Positions 1 through 9,356 of a stretch of 64,000 bases of DNA are shown one piece after another; the first letter of the stretch is position 1, and every line of letters begins with the position of its first letter. This stretch comes from Neobacillus sp. PS3-34 (lineage in GTDB: Bacteria > Bacillota > Bacilli > Bacillales > Cytobacillaceae). A program made the position numbers and the translations under genes. The notes beneath the pieces were generated by a model. That model searched no databases, was not told the origin of the DNA, and saw nothing but the letters and a program-made list of their open reading frames with translations. The stretch covers positions 1,302,001 through 1,366,000 of the forward strand of contig NZ_CP133267.1 of NCBI RefSeq assembly GCF_030915465.1, given 5' to 3'.

Positions 1-151
1 CACTCGATCCTTGTCTGTTTTCAATAACTTTATTTTAACATAAAAAGGGGTACAAATGTTTGGATATAGATTCATCATTTTAGGGAATTATTGTTAAGAG
101 AATGGAACAAGTTTCAAAAAAAAGAAGCCCGGCAAGCCGAACTCCTTTCTA

Positions 152-706
152 TCATTTCGAATTCTGCTTCCGCCACTCGTTCCGAAGCAGTCCATATAGA
201 AACATATCATGCCGCTTGCCATCCCTCTCCAGAAATTCGCGATATGTTCCTTCCTTCTGGAAGCCAAGCCTCTCATACATAGCAATCGCTTTCTGATTAT
301 ATGCAAAAACAGTGAGCTGAAGCCTATGAAGGTTCAGTTCATTGAAAGCATAATAGATGACTTTTTCCATTGCCTCTTTTCCAAAGCCCTTCCCATGGTT
401 TGTCTCATCGCCAATCATGATTGAAATCCAGCCGACACGATGATTCCACAGGATTCCTTCTAATTCTGCATATCCAATCAATTGCTTTTTGTCGATAGAG
501 CGTATCGCAAATCGGAATTTATCTGACCCTGTTTCCTTTATCCAGTCCTCCCACTCATTTACTCCTTTAAATTTCATCGGTAATGCGTCAAAACTTCGCA
601 TAACATGTTCGTTTCCCTGCCATTCCATCAAAGCAGGAACATCAGTTAGTGCTAAACTATGCAGATATATTTTTTCCCCTTTTAAGAAAGAACTAGAACT
701 TAGCAT
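152..706 (-). CDS. GNAT family N-acetyltransferase (RimJ/RimL-like)
   Basis: A 184-residue protein with the GNAT fold, of the branch that acetylates amino groups with acetyl-CoA; the substrate cannot be read from sequence. The acetyl-CoA pyrophosphate loop is NHGKGFGKEA at residues 103-112, and the usual C-terminal block with N137 and AMYERLGF (142-149) follows. The ATG at 706 has a GAGAGG-type ribosome binding site. It sits 30 bases downstream of the signal peptidase gene on the same strand, so the two may share a transcript. Length and motifs are complete and no disruption is visible. Confidence 0.85.
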   Translation of the reverse strand: MLSSSSFLKGEKIYLHSLALTDVPALMEWQGNEHVMRSFDALPMKFKGVNEWEDWIKETGSDKFRFAIRSIDKKQLIGYAELEGILWNHRVGWISIMIGDETNHGKGFGKEAMEKVIYYAFNELNLHRLQLTVFAYNQKAIAMYERLGFQKEGTYREFLERDGKRHDMFLYGLLRNEWRKQNSK

Positions 707-736
707 CGGTTTTCCTCTCTCGAAAATTTTATTCTT

Positions 737-1291
737 TTAAAACGAAACACCCATCTCATTAATCGGCCAGTACCGTAGATTCACTTTTCCTACCACCTGA
801 TTAGTGGCAATGAAGCCAAAATGCCTGCTGTCCCAGCTCTCTAGGCGATTATCGCCCATAACAAAAAGCTTTCCTGGCGGCACCGTTCCTACACCAGTAA
901 TTTCTTTTAAAGTGAAATCTCCAGTCAATTTTCTCCCGGGGATTTTTTTGCGATAAACCTCTAAAAACGGCTCCTCAAATTTATGGCCATTGATATACAG
1001 CTGGTCATTCAAATATTCGATTTTATCACCTGGAACCCCGATGATTCTTTTTACATAGTCTTCCTTTTTATTTGCATGGAAAACGATGACATCAAATCTA
1101 TCCAGATTGCCTAAATCAAAACCAAGCTTATTAACGACCAACTTATTCCCTTCCTGCAGGGTGGGCATCATGGATTGCCCTTCCACGATATAATTGGAGA
1201 AAAAAAAGGTTCTTATAAAGGCAAAAATGATCAGCCCAATACCAAAAGCCTTTACCCACTCCATTCCTTCCTTCTTCCATTCCACTTTCAT
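737..1291 (-). CDS. lepB: Signal peptidase I (SipV/SipS-like)
   Basis: Type I signal peptidase, 184 residues, which removes signal peptides from exported pre-proteins at the outer face of the membrane. One N-terminal membrane segment spans about residues 15-33. The catalytic serine is S40 in GQSMMPTL, the general base lysine is K81 in YVKRIIGVPGD, and the conserved GDNRLESWDSRHFG box follows at about 146-159. All S26 family boxes are present, so it should be active. The position beside yhjE and yhjD homologues matches B. subtilis sipV, but the paralog name is not certain from sequence. Confidence 0.93.
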   Translation of the reverse strand: MKVEWKKEGMEWVKAFGIGLIIFAFIRTFFFSNYIVEGQSMMPTLQEGNKLVVNKLGFDLGNLDRFDVIVFHANKKEDYVKRIIGVPGDKIEYLNDQLYINGHKFEEPFLEVYRKKIPGRKLTGDFTLKEITGVGTVPPGKLFVMGDNRLESWDSRHFGFIATNQVVGKVNLRYWPINEMGVSF

Positions 1292-1316
1292 TCCATCTCT
1301 CCCTTTCCATCTATTT

Positions 1317-1946
1317 TCATCCAGGATGTTCGCTATTAGTTTTCTTATTTAATTTTACTTCCAGTTTTTTTCCCGCATACCAGAGAATGAAAATAGCAGC
1401 TAAAACAATTACCGCTCTGGACGGCTGAGTAAGCATAGAGCGTACATCATGGCCGACAAAACTGATGGTAAATATCATCACCATTTTCCCTGCAGACACA
1501 GCAAGTATATATTTAAAAGCACTAACTTTGGATAGCCCTGCTACAATATTTACAACAGCTGAAGGTGTAAAAGGAAAACAAAAGAGCAGAAAAAGTGGTC
1601 CAAAACCATGACGGTCTAACCAATCCATCCATTTTTTTATATGTGAATGGTTCTTCAAAAAAGAAAGCAACCTTTTTTGCCCAAATTTACGGAAAATCAA
1701 AAAAACGAGGAATGCACCAAGACATGCACCAATCTAGGAATAAAGGAAACCTAGCCATAATCCATATGCACTTGCATTTGCCATAACAATTAAAAATAAA
1801 GGAAGAAAGGGTATAATTGCTTCAAGAATGGGAAGCAAAATCCCAGTTAGAGGGCCAAATGAACGGTATTCACGAATCATTTCCATTACATTTTCTAAAG
1901 TAAATGAGGCTGTGATTGCTTCAAAATCCATTTGGCACCCTCCCAT
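1317..1946 (-). pseudogene. yhjE: TVP38/TMEM64 (VTT domain) membrane protein, in-frame amber stop
   Basis: Membrane protein of the DedA-like TVP38/TMEM64 family (B. subtilis YhjE), thought to act in membrane lipid or small-solute transport. Residues 1-70 run from the ATG at 1946 and are followed by a TAG codon at 1734-1736. The same frame then continues unbroken to 1317 with the rest of the family core, including the FCFPFTPSAVVNIVAGLSK stretch. Since both halves are in one frame (246 bases apart, a multiple of three), this is a nonsense change, not a frameshift. The residue expected there is probably Trp (TGG to TAG). Either a true pseudogene, a base error, or a gene needing suppression. Confidence 0.75.
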
Positions 1947-1969
1947 TTTGAGTTTTTATCCTAGAAAAA

Positions 1970-2915
1970 TCACTGTGAAATAAATTGATGCAACGCTTCC
2001 CGATTTTTCTCTACATCAATTTTCAGCACTGAACCTTCCCCATAAATTCTTGGCTCAGTAAAACTGTTATCAACAGGAATCCTTAGAGTTTTTAGGCTTC
2101 CCTCGTCTTTTGTTAAGAAATCTTTCGCCATAAATAATATATCTGTTGTATCCATGTTAGTGTTTACATATGGAGCGACAACTCCTATTAATTTAGGCAG
2201 CTTTGGAATCGTTTTGATGCTTGACAATTGTTCTCTTAGTGCCTGAACTACCTGCTGCTGCCGCTTTACCCTACCAAAATCACCGATTCGATCATGGCGG
2301 AACCGTACATATGCAAGCAAATGCTTTCCATCAAGCTTCTGAACACCAGGCTGCAGGGTATATGCTATATATTCAGACATTTTTTTCTCAACATTTATTT
2401 CTACACCGTCAGGAAAAGCCTCGTCAATCAATTGAACAAATCCCTGAAAATCAACTATGACATAATACTGCAAATCAATATCAAAGTTTTCTTTGATCGT
2501 CTGTCTCATCAGTTCGGGGCGTTCCCCGGGCAAACGCCGAGTTGATTTTGTGTTTCCCATGTCCCGGAATATCTACATAAGAATCGCGCATAATCGATGT
2601 AAGCTTAAATGTCCCTTTACCTTCATTGTAATGTGCAATCATAATTGTATCGGCTCTAGAATTTCCCTTTCCTTTTGTATCGCTTCCGAGCAACAGAATA
2701 TTCGTATCACCGTATTGATCTTTTTGTCCTTCAAACTTATATTCCTGTGTGTCTTTTTTCTCAATCTTTTTCATTGATTGAGATACCCCTTGCTTATACT
2801 GATAATAAGAATAGGCTAAGGTTGTTCCGAATATTAACAAAAGTAAAAGCAAGAACGTTTTCCACTTTTTTCCTTTATTTTTTCCTTTTTTAGTCTCATG
2901 TCGTTCTGATCTCAT
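1970..2915 (-). CDS. LytR-CpsA-Psr family wall glycopolymer ligase (frameshifted)
   Basis: LCP family protein, which attaches teichoic acid or other polymers to peptidoglycan on the outer membrane face. I chose the ATG at 2915 (MRSERHE) because GGAAGGA lies 7 bases upstream; an ATG at 2948 lacks a site. A cytoplasmic basic tail is followed by one membrane helix at about residues 18-38 and then the catalytic LCP domain, with NILLLGSDTKG, SRADTIMI and SIMRDSYVDIPG, and in the second half AYVRFRHD. The frame changes near 2522-2530 at a run of C; removing one base restores an ARGTPELMRQT reading. Probably a sequence error. Confidence 0.82.
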
Positions 2916-3053
2916 CCTTAGATCCTTCCAATCACAGGTTATTTTCATTTATTTGACTAATTTTCACCCTAAAGGTTTCTTCCTATTATCATTTTCCCCT
3001 ACCCAGTTTGCTTCTATAAAAAACTTTCTCACATAGTGGAGTATTTTGGCAAC

Positions 3054-3087
3054 AAAAAGCCGCAAAGGTTTGTGCTTTGCGGCTTTT
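3054..3087 (-). terminator. Intrinsic terminator after the S9 peptidase gene
   Basis: A 9-base-pair perfect stem (GCCGCAAAG/CTTTGCGGC) with A-run and T-run on either side, placed directly 3' of the peptidase gene. It could work in both directions. Confidence 0.8.
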
Positions 3088-3094
3088 GTACATG

Positions 3095-5080
3095 TTAATT
3101 CAAGTATTGGCCAAACCAGTCTGCTATATAGTTTAATCGCGCAACCCTTAACCCCGGTTTTCCGCTACGTGAAAGCTCATGGTTTTCTTCAGGGAAGCGT
3201 ATGAACTTCGTTGGTTTCTTTAACCTTTTTAAAGCAATGAATAGCTGTTCCGCCTGTTCAATTGGGCAGCGATAGTCCCTTTCACTATGCAGGATCAATA
3301 AAGGTGTGTCGACCTTATCCACATATGCAAGAGGAGAATGCTTCCAGAGCTTTTCGATATCGCTTAAATCAGATTCGATTTGCCACTCTGTGAAGTAATA
3401 GCCTATATCGCTTACACCATAAAAACTAATCCAGTTGGAAATGGAGCGCTGGGTAACAGCCGCTTTGAAACGATTTGTATGGCTGACAATCCAGTTCGTC
3501 ATAAATCCGCCGTAGCTCCCGCCTGTCACCCCAAGCCTATCTTCATCGATAAAATCATATTTATCCAGTGCATAATCTACTGCATCCATTAAATCCTGAT
3601 AATCTTTTCCACCATAATCTCCTCTTACTGCGTTGACAAACTCCTGTCCATATCCATGGCTGCCCCGTGGATTGGTAAACAGGACTGCATATCCCTTAGC
3701 AGCAAGCATTTGAAATTCATGCATATAGGAATTGCCATACATAGCGTGGGGACCGCCGTGAATTTCCATTATTAATGGGTATTTCTTTCCTTCTTCAAAT
3801 CCGATCGGCTTTATCATCCACCCATTTATTTTCCAGCCGTCTGATCCTTCAAATTCAAATGGTTCTGCATCGGCTATTTCAATGCCCTTAAGAAAATCCC
3901 CATTAATATCAGTCAGTTTTTCCAAATTGCCATCGGATACATTCAGTAAATATAAGTCGCCGGTTTCAGACGGTTTACTTATAGCTACCACAGCCTGATG
4001 GTCTTTCCCGTTGAGGGCCAATCCATAAACATGCTGTTGATCCAGAAGTGCAGGATACATTTCACCATCCAGGCTTCCGTAATACACAATGGTATTACCA
4101 TGGTCTGTTGCTAAAAAGTAAAAGCTTTTACTGTCATCTGCCCAAAGAACACCCGGTGTCACCGCCCCCTGCTGGAAATCTCCAATTACGATATCCCCCG
4201 CAGCGATATCTGATCCTTCTGAAAAGCAGGTAAACACGCCTGACTCTATTTGATAAATCCATAATTTCGGGAGGGTAGCATTATGGAATTCCTTTTCATG
4301 CCCAATTATTCCAAGAGTTTGACCATCTGGAGACCAGGTTACATTCCCGAAATAGCCTGTTCCATTCGTTAGTTTCGTAAGTTTTTTGGTTTTTGGCTGC
4401 AGCAAATAAACATCCTGTACAAAGGAGGCATCGGAATCTTCTTCAAGATCTGCGCCAATAGCAATATTTTCTCCATCCGGGGACCAGCTGTAAAGCTGAT
4501 AATCATGAGGTCCTTCAGTCAATTGCACCACATCACCAGAATCCACGTCAGCTACGCCAATGTGTTTGTAATTTCCTTTCCAGAAACCTTCCGCATCCGA
4601 TTTATATTTCATTTTCGTCACTTCAAGCGGTAGCAGCTTATCTTCTGCCTTCTTTTCTTCCTTGTCTAAGATCGTTTTATTTCCTGCCGCTGATGCAGAA
4701 AACGCGATTCTTTTTCCGTCTGGAGACCATACTGGATTGCTGGCTCCATTTTCAATGAAGGTAATTTGCTTTGCTTCTCCGCCATGGGCAGATAATATGT
4801 ATATTTGGTTTTTACCTGTCCTAGAGGACACAAAGGCAATGCTTGTACCATCTGGAGACCAGCGTGGGGAATGATTTCTTCCTTTTCCTGAAGTCCATTG
4901 CACCGGCTTTGTTTTTTTAGAAACATCCATAAAATAAATATGGGAGAAGTATTCATCCGTTTCTTGGTCTATTGCTGTTTGAACATATACACAAAGGCTT
5001 CCATCTGGAGAGAGCCTTGGGTCAACAGCTGATTTCAGTTCATACAGGTCCTCTGCCTTTATTCCTTTTCTTTCGCTCAC
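3095..5080 (-). CDS. S9 family prolyl oligopeptidase-type serine peptidase (YuxL-like)
   Basis: A 661-residue cytoplasmic peptidase of the acylaminoacyl-peptidase/prolyl oligopeptidase group. The N-terminal two thirds form a TolB/WD40-like beta-propeller, visible as repeats of the type SPDG (for example WSPDGTSIAFVSSRTG). The C-terminal alpha/beta-hydrolase domain carries the triad S522 in GGSYGG, D602 in HSERDYRC and H634 in EENHE. Translation starts at a GTG at 5080 with an AAGGTGGG site upstream. It is transcribed away from yhjD and closed by a strong terminator, so it is probably monocistronic. Confidence 0.93.
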   Translation of the reverse strand: MSERKGIKAEDLYELKSAVDPRLSPDGSLCVYVQTAIDQETDEYFSHIYFMDVSKKTKPVQWTSGKGRNHSPRWSPDGTSIAFVSSRTGKNQIYILSAHGGEAKQITFIENGASNPVWSPDGKRIAFSASAAGNKTILDKEEKKAEDKLLPLEVTKMKYKSDAEGFWKGNYKHIGVADVDSGDVVQLTEGPHDYQLYSWSPDGENIAIGADLEEDSDASFVQDVYLLQPKTKKLTKLTNGTGYFGNVTWSPDGQTLGIIGHEKEFHNATLPKLWIYQIESGVFTCFSEGSDIAAGDIVIGDFQQGAVTPGVLWADDSKSFYFLATDHGNTIVYYGSLDGEMYPALLDQQHVYGLALNGKDHQAVVAISKPSETGDLYLLNVSDGNLEKLTDINGDFLKGIEIADAEPFEFEGSDGWKINGWMIKPIGFEEGKKYPLIMEIHGGPHAMYGNSYMHEFQMLAAKGYAVLFTNPRGSHGYGQEFVNAVRGDYGGKDYQDLMDAVDYALDKYDFIDEDRLGVTGGSYGGFMTNWIVSHTNRFKAAVTQRSISNWISFYGVSDIGYYFTEWQIESDLSDIEKLWKHSPLAYVDKVDTPLLILHSERDYRCPIEQAEQLFIALKRLKKPTKFIRFPEENHELSRSGKPGLRVARLNYIADWFGQYLN

Positions 5081-5265
5081 TTGAATCCCACCTTATTTTG
5101 ATTTCTCTTCACTACATTTATTTCGCCAATAGAAATATTTCCCCTTCTAATATTACATAAATAAAAGGCATATTCTAAAAGTGAATATTGCCTTTCATTT
5201 GTTTTTTTTGTATGATATTAACACGAACAAGTGTTCTGTAAATATTTTTGAAGGAGCAGGGAGCG

Positions 5266-5652
5266 ATGACTAGGATTCCAGAGAACGACCGTAATATCAT
5301 GGAGAAAGCGATCTATTTGCCTATGGTTCTAATCATCTTAAACCGGGATATCTCGGTGGTCAATGAAAGTTCCTTCAAGCTCAAAAAGCCATATTTGGAA
5401 TTAATTGAAGCAACGATGAAAGAAATTCAGAGGGAATTGGCTGAGGTGAAAAAATATATGAATGCCCATAAATTAAAAGTTATTGAGACTAAACGGGACG
5501 ACGCCTTTACAATGTTTTTATTTTTGTATAAAGGTTACGAAGAACAACATAATTACTTTAATCCGCGCATTCGAAATAAAGTCCAGGAATTAATGGAATA
5601 TTATTTTGTCAAACGGCATCAGTCCCGTATTGAAGTGAAACTGCAGCAGTAA
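5266..5652 (+). CDS. yhjD: YhjD-like protein of unknown function
   Basis: A 128-residue protein that I recognise as resembling B. subtilis YhjD; function unknown. It is highly charged and mostly helical, with a possible coiled coil over residues 40-75 (LELIEATMKEIQRELAEVKK). There is no signal peptide or membrane segment. The ATG at 5266 is preferred over a TTG at 5248 because AAGGAG lies 9 bases before it. It converges with comK, the two stop codons being three bases apart. Synteny with comK and the sip/yhjE pair supports the name. Confidence 0.7.
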   Translation: MTRIPENDRNIMEKAIYLPMVLIILNRDISVVNESSFKLKKPYLELIEATMKEIQRELAEVKKYMNAHKLKVIETKRDDAFTMFLFLYKGYEEQHNYFNPRIRNKVQELMEYYFVKRHQSRIEVKLQQ

Positions 5653-5655
5653 TAT

Positions 5656-6227
5656 TTATTCTTCTCTAGAATTGGTATTTTTTCCGTATCTGTGCTGGGC
5701 TTCTGAGGCTTCCAAAAATGTAGGGCGCTGTTTTAAATAAAAGGTTTTCCGTTCCATTGAATCGATTCGTTGCATCAACTTTGTCCGTAATAAAGCTGTC
5801 CTTAGCAGCTGATTTTCAAATGAAGTGTAGGAAATAGGAAAAAGATACGATTGTTTATTTTGAAAGGTTACAAGCGTCTGGTTGGAAGAAAAGCGCCGGT
5901 GTCTTAATACATTTTCATGTGAAATCCAAATGCATTCAGGCCAACAGGCGAAGTGGTTGGAAAAAAATACATTAAGTTTGTAGAATCTATGACAATAGGC
6001 ACTTTATGGGTGATGCCCATCAGCAGCTTGCTTCCTTTTTGCCTTCCTTCAAAAGTATTTCCAAAATATTCGCAGCTTCTTTTAATGATTTCCGTCGGCT
6101 TGAAGGGCGACAATAGTTCATCTTCGATTTCTACAATTTGTGAATAAATTTTGCTACCATAAATTTCGGGCTTAATAAACATCGTACACGGATTTACCTC
6201 ATACACTTCATTTAATTTAGACTCCAA
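5656..6227 (-). CDS. comK: ComK competence transcription factor (frameshifted)
   Basis: ComK is the master activator of genetic competence, binding AT-boxes upstream of late com genes. The N-terminal part (YEVNPCTMFIKPEIYG, RSCEYFGNTFEGRQKG) and the C-terminal part (FPISYTSFENQLLRTALLRT) are both plainly ComK-like. They lie in different frames: the first frame ends at 5904, while the second runs to a TAA at 5656-5658. One missing G near 5938-5942 would join them as SPVGPECIWISH. Repaired length is about 191 residues, normal for ComK. The start is probably TTG at 6227 with AGGAG 8 bases upstream; a GTG at 6236 overlaps that site. Whether the lesion is real cannot be decided here. Confidence 0.85.
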
Positions 6228-6466
6228 CCCTTTCACTCCTCTATTTCACATTAGATATTTTCCCTCACAAACTGCCGGAAATTGCCGGAAATTGTAAGAT
6301 ACTTCTTATATTACCATAATAAAAGAAGCGTTTTTCCATTCTTCCAAATAGTTACGAAATTATTCATAAATTAAGCTATTATAAATTATTATCAGAAAAT
6401 TTTTATAATTCATTGATTTTCTTTCTGAAACTCCATATAATATGAAAAAGCACAGGGGTGATTTTC

Positions 6467-6703
6467 ATGAATGAAAAATCATACACGGATTTAATGAAAA
6501 TTGGTGCCATGAATCGCATTCAAGCAAAAGAAGCCTTCGTCCGGAACCTTTACATTGAAATGCTGATATCTGAAATTCAATTGACAACAGAAAAAGAGAA
6601 ATTAATGAAAAAAATCGATCAGGCCATTGATATGAAAGATAAATCCCAATTTATGCTTTTATCAGGACAGCTTGTTGAAATCAACAAACGTTTCGGGACT
6701 TAA
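6467..6703 (+). CDS. IDEAL domain protein (YhzC-like)
   Basis: A 78-residue protein ending in an IDEAL-type segment (LMKKIDQAIDMKDKSQFMLLSGQLVEINKRF, the motif being the KIDQAIDMKD turn followed by a short helix). IDEAL domains are short protein-binding modules in Firmicutes. In competence biology, similar small proteins sit next to comK, as this one does, transcribed divergently. The start is ATG at 6467 with GGGGTGA upstream. Function is not known; a link to ComK control is only suggested by position. Confidence 0.65.
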   Translation: MNEKSYTDLMKIGAMNRIQAKEAFVRNLYIEMLISEIQLTTEKEKLMKKIDQAIDMKDKSQFMLLSGQLVEINKRFGT

Positions 6704-6712
6704 AAAAACAAG

Positions 6713-6749
6713 TCAAAGCCCGCGAATCACTAAGGTTCGTGGGCTTTGA
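6713..6749. terminator. Bidirectional terminator between IDEAL gene and yhfN
   Basis: A 14-base stem with one wobble pair (TCAAAGCCCGCGAA/TTCGTGGGCTTTGA) between converging genes; the T-run lies on the minus-strand side. Confidence 0.7.
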
Positions 6750-6769
6750 TAATTTCCGAAAATAAAATT

Positions 6770-8049
6770 TTATTTCTTTAAACCATTCCGGTGATTGACT
6801 TCATACTCCTCCACCATCGAAATCCTCTCCAGCATAGTCGGATGCCCATAGCGGAATATTTTCACAAGCAGCGGCGGATTTACCTGGCTCAGTCCTGAAC
6901 GGGTAAGCTCCTGAAAAGAGGTGATGGCAGCCTCTGGATCCTTCGTCATGTTCATTGCATACCTATCAGCCCTCGTCTCCTCATAGCGGGATGCAAAATT
7001 GCTCAGCGGGCTTGCAACAAACAAAAGCATAGAAAGAATCATCAAAAATAGAGGCAATGAACGGATATCCCTCACATCAGCAATTTTCAGCTCCTTCCCC
7101 CACCGAGCTGCGGCCAATTCATCAGGCGATATGTTATATACAAACCGATCAGGGATAAAAGTAAGTAGCCGGCAATTCCATAATATATATGTTTTTCTAC
7201 GTAATCGGCGATTTCATGGGCCATTATAAACAATATTTGATCCTCAGTCAGCTTATTTAATGTCGTATCCCAAAGTACAATTCTTGAATTAGATCCTATG
7301 CCTGTTACATAAGCATTCATTGAGTTCGTCTTTTCTGCCATGTCCACTTCGAACACATGCTCAGCCGGGATTTTCGCTTTGGCTGCCATGGTTAAAATCT
7401 TTGTTTCTAATTCTTTATTTTTTAATGGAGAAAAATCGTTATACAAAGGGTCAATCACAACTGGCTGCAAAAACATCATAAAAAGGGTAAAAGGAATGGA
7501 CAGGAGCCAAGCATACAGCCACCAGCGCTTTTTGCTCTTCTTCATCAGCCAGTACAAAACTGGCACAATAATCAGCATGGTTCCATAATTAAGCCAAAAA
7601 TCAATCAGCTCATCCTTCATCCAAGATGGAAAGGTTTGCGTAGATATATGATACGTTTTTGATAAGGAATAACTGATATAGCTTATCGGGAAAGTAGCCA
7701 GAAAAGCAAAAAAAGACAGCCAGATTAGATAAATAGCTGTATGGGCTATTCTATATTTAGATGATTTTTCAGCCCATCTTTTAAATGCTTTGGAAAGGCC
7801 CAGAAGCAAAATCAGAAAGTAAAATAGCCATTCAAGCGGAGTAGATAAGAAAAATAACAGATTCCTGGTTTTTGAGTATTCCTCACTTAACATCAATTCC
7901 CTTCCGTTTAGAAAGGTCGCTGGATCGGCCTTTGTTCCCTGATACTCAAACGGCAGGCTTGAACTGGAAAAATAAAAAAGATACCAATAAAAAAACAACC
8001 CATATATTACATAGGCCAGTACAGCATATACCCCCATTTTTCTTGCCAT
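6770..8049 (-). CDS. yhfN: M48 family membrane metalloprotease YhfN (frameshifted, altered HExxH)
   Basis: Resembles Ste24/HtpX-type M48 proteases, integral membrane zinc proteases. The ATG at 8049 (MARKMGVYAVL) has GGAGG 6-7 bases upstream; the open frame before it lacks a site. Several membrane helices precede the catalytic region NSMNAYVTGIG, then FIMAHEIADYV, where HEMGHY would be expected: the second zinc histidine is Asp and the Gly is Ala. The frame shifts near 7100-7115 (one base missing), after which the C-terminal part continues with the EETRADRYA motif that supplies the third zinc ligand. The substituted HExxH is not explained by an indel and would abolish zinc binding if real. Confidence 0.85.
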
Positions 8050-8208
8050 GAATTGTCCTCCTTTTTGTACAGCCTCTCTACTACCTAGTTTAGTTAAAAT
8101 GGGATGATTTAGAACAAGGAAAAAATAAAAAACCGGATGAATTACAGCCGGCTTAGTTAAAACAAATCTTTTTTTAGTACGGGAAAATTCATAGTGAAAA
8201 AATTTCAT

Positions 8209-8517
8209 TCAATGTGGAAGTAAAGAATATAAAGCAAGAACAGCAATGGACCCCAGAACTGTCACAATGACATTCGCTCCTAAAAACGACACGATAAAAG
8301 CGGCTGATGCTCCGAACAGTCCGTACCAAATATCTTTTTGAATCAACAGGATGCCCGGAAATATCAAAGCTCCAAGTGTTGCATACGGAACATTTTTCAA
8401 AACACCCTGTAGAAAAGGCGGCAGCTCCTTTCCCTTAAACAGAACAAAAGGAAGCATCCTGGGTATATAGGTTACTAAAGCCATTCCAATGATCATCCAA
8501 ACAATCTCATTTTTCAT
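8209..8517 (-). CDS. azlD: AzlD family branched-chain amino acid export subunit
   Basis: Small membrane partner of AzlC, 102 residues with four hydrophobic segments, typical for AzlD (PRMLPFVLF and NVPYATLGALIFPG near the N-terminus and centre). With AzlC it forms a branched-chain amino acid exporter. The gene starts inside the 3' end of azlC, overlapping by 11 bases, which implies coupled translation. No frame problem is seen. Confidence 0.85.
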   Translation of the reverse strand: MKNEIVWMIIGMALVTYIPRMLPFVLFKGKELPPFLQGVLKNVPYATLGALIFPGILLIQKDIWYGLFGASAAFIVSFLGANVIVTVLGSIAVLALYSLLPH

Positions 8518-9235
8518 GGGTAAATCCTCTCTTCCTGTTCAGGGTTGTAACGATCTCCACTATGACAGCAGCAAGAAGTGTGGAAGAGACGATTGCCCAT
8601 CCAGGGGCAAGCAATTTTCCAAAAGTAAAAATCGAGTTAAATGCGGCTGCAAGGGACGCTAACAAAACTACCTTTACACTTTTTTTCATGGATGGGACAA
8701 GCAGGCCGATAAACATCGCATACAGGGCTACACCCATGCTATCCTGGAGGACTTGCGGAAGGTTTGCACCTATGAGGCTGCGCAAGCCCCGAACTGAGGA
8801 CCCAGCTTGAATACGAAATCGAAATAACACCAAACATGAATCCGGTGGAAACCGTTCCCTCTTTTGTAGCAGCAACTGAAAATGTTTCATCTGTAATGCC
8901 AAAAGAATAGATCATTTTATTAAACAAACGATCTTCATCATTTTTTTCATTTAATGAAGCAGACATTAAAAAATGTCGTATGTTCACAATAAAGGTTGTT
9001 AATATTATTTCAAATATTCCAGTCCCCATGGATAATAGACTAAGAGAAATGTATTGGGATGCACCCGCAAAAACAAGAAGGCTCATCAGCATTGTTTCCG
9101 ACACAGTCAATCCCGCCCCTTTTGCGAGAAGGCCAAACGTCAGGGCGATCGGAAAATATCCTACTCCAATACTTATACCGGCTGAAATCCCTTTTTAAAC
9201 TCAGAAGTGTTTTTTTCAAATGCAATATCGGCCAT
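8507..9235 (-). CDS. azlC: AzlC family branched-chain amino acid exporter (two frameshifts)
   Basis: The large subunit of an AzlCD amino acid exporter, about 242 residues when joined. Start ATG at 9235 with GGGGAAGGTG upstream. Three frames are needed: MADIAFEKNTSEFKKG, then from about 9195 the segment with YFPIALTFGLLAKGAG and FAGASQYISLSLL, then from about 8795 RSLIGANLPQVLQDSMGVAL to the stop. The first break is at a run of five A (one base missing), the second needs one base fewer. Conserved membrane segments are otherwise intact, so the breaks look like sequencing errors. Confidence 0.82.
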
Positions 9236-9329
9236 TATGTACACCTTCCCCTTTCGATTTAGAATACATTTTACCAAATTTTCTGCTACTATCAAATTAT
9301 CTTTTTAGCGAATGACAGAGAAGAAAAGA

Positions 9330-9356
9330 AAAAACATGGCACGTTTGCCATGTCAT
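9330..9356 (-). terminator. Terminator after enoyl-CoA hydratase gene
   Basis: An 8-base-pair perfect stem (ACATGGCA/TGCCATGT) with a CGTT loop followed on the minus strand by a T-rich run. Confidence 0.8.

Noticed and set aside
6237..6460. A ComK box (AAAA-N5-TTTT pair) upstream of comK
   Set aside because: The region is AT-rich and contains AAAATTTTT, but no correctly spaced pair of boxes.
9059..9262. Plus-strand ORFs across azlC
   Set aside because: They are antisense to the recognised exporter and have no site or family features.
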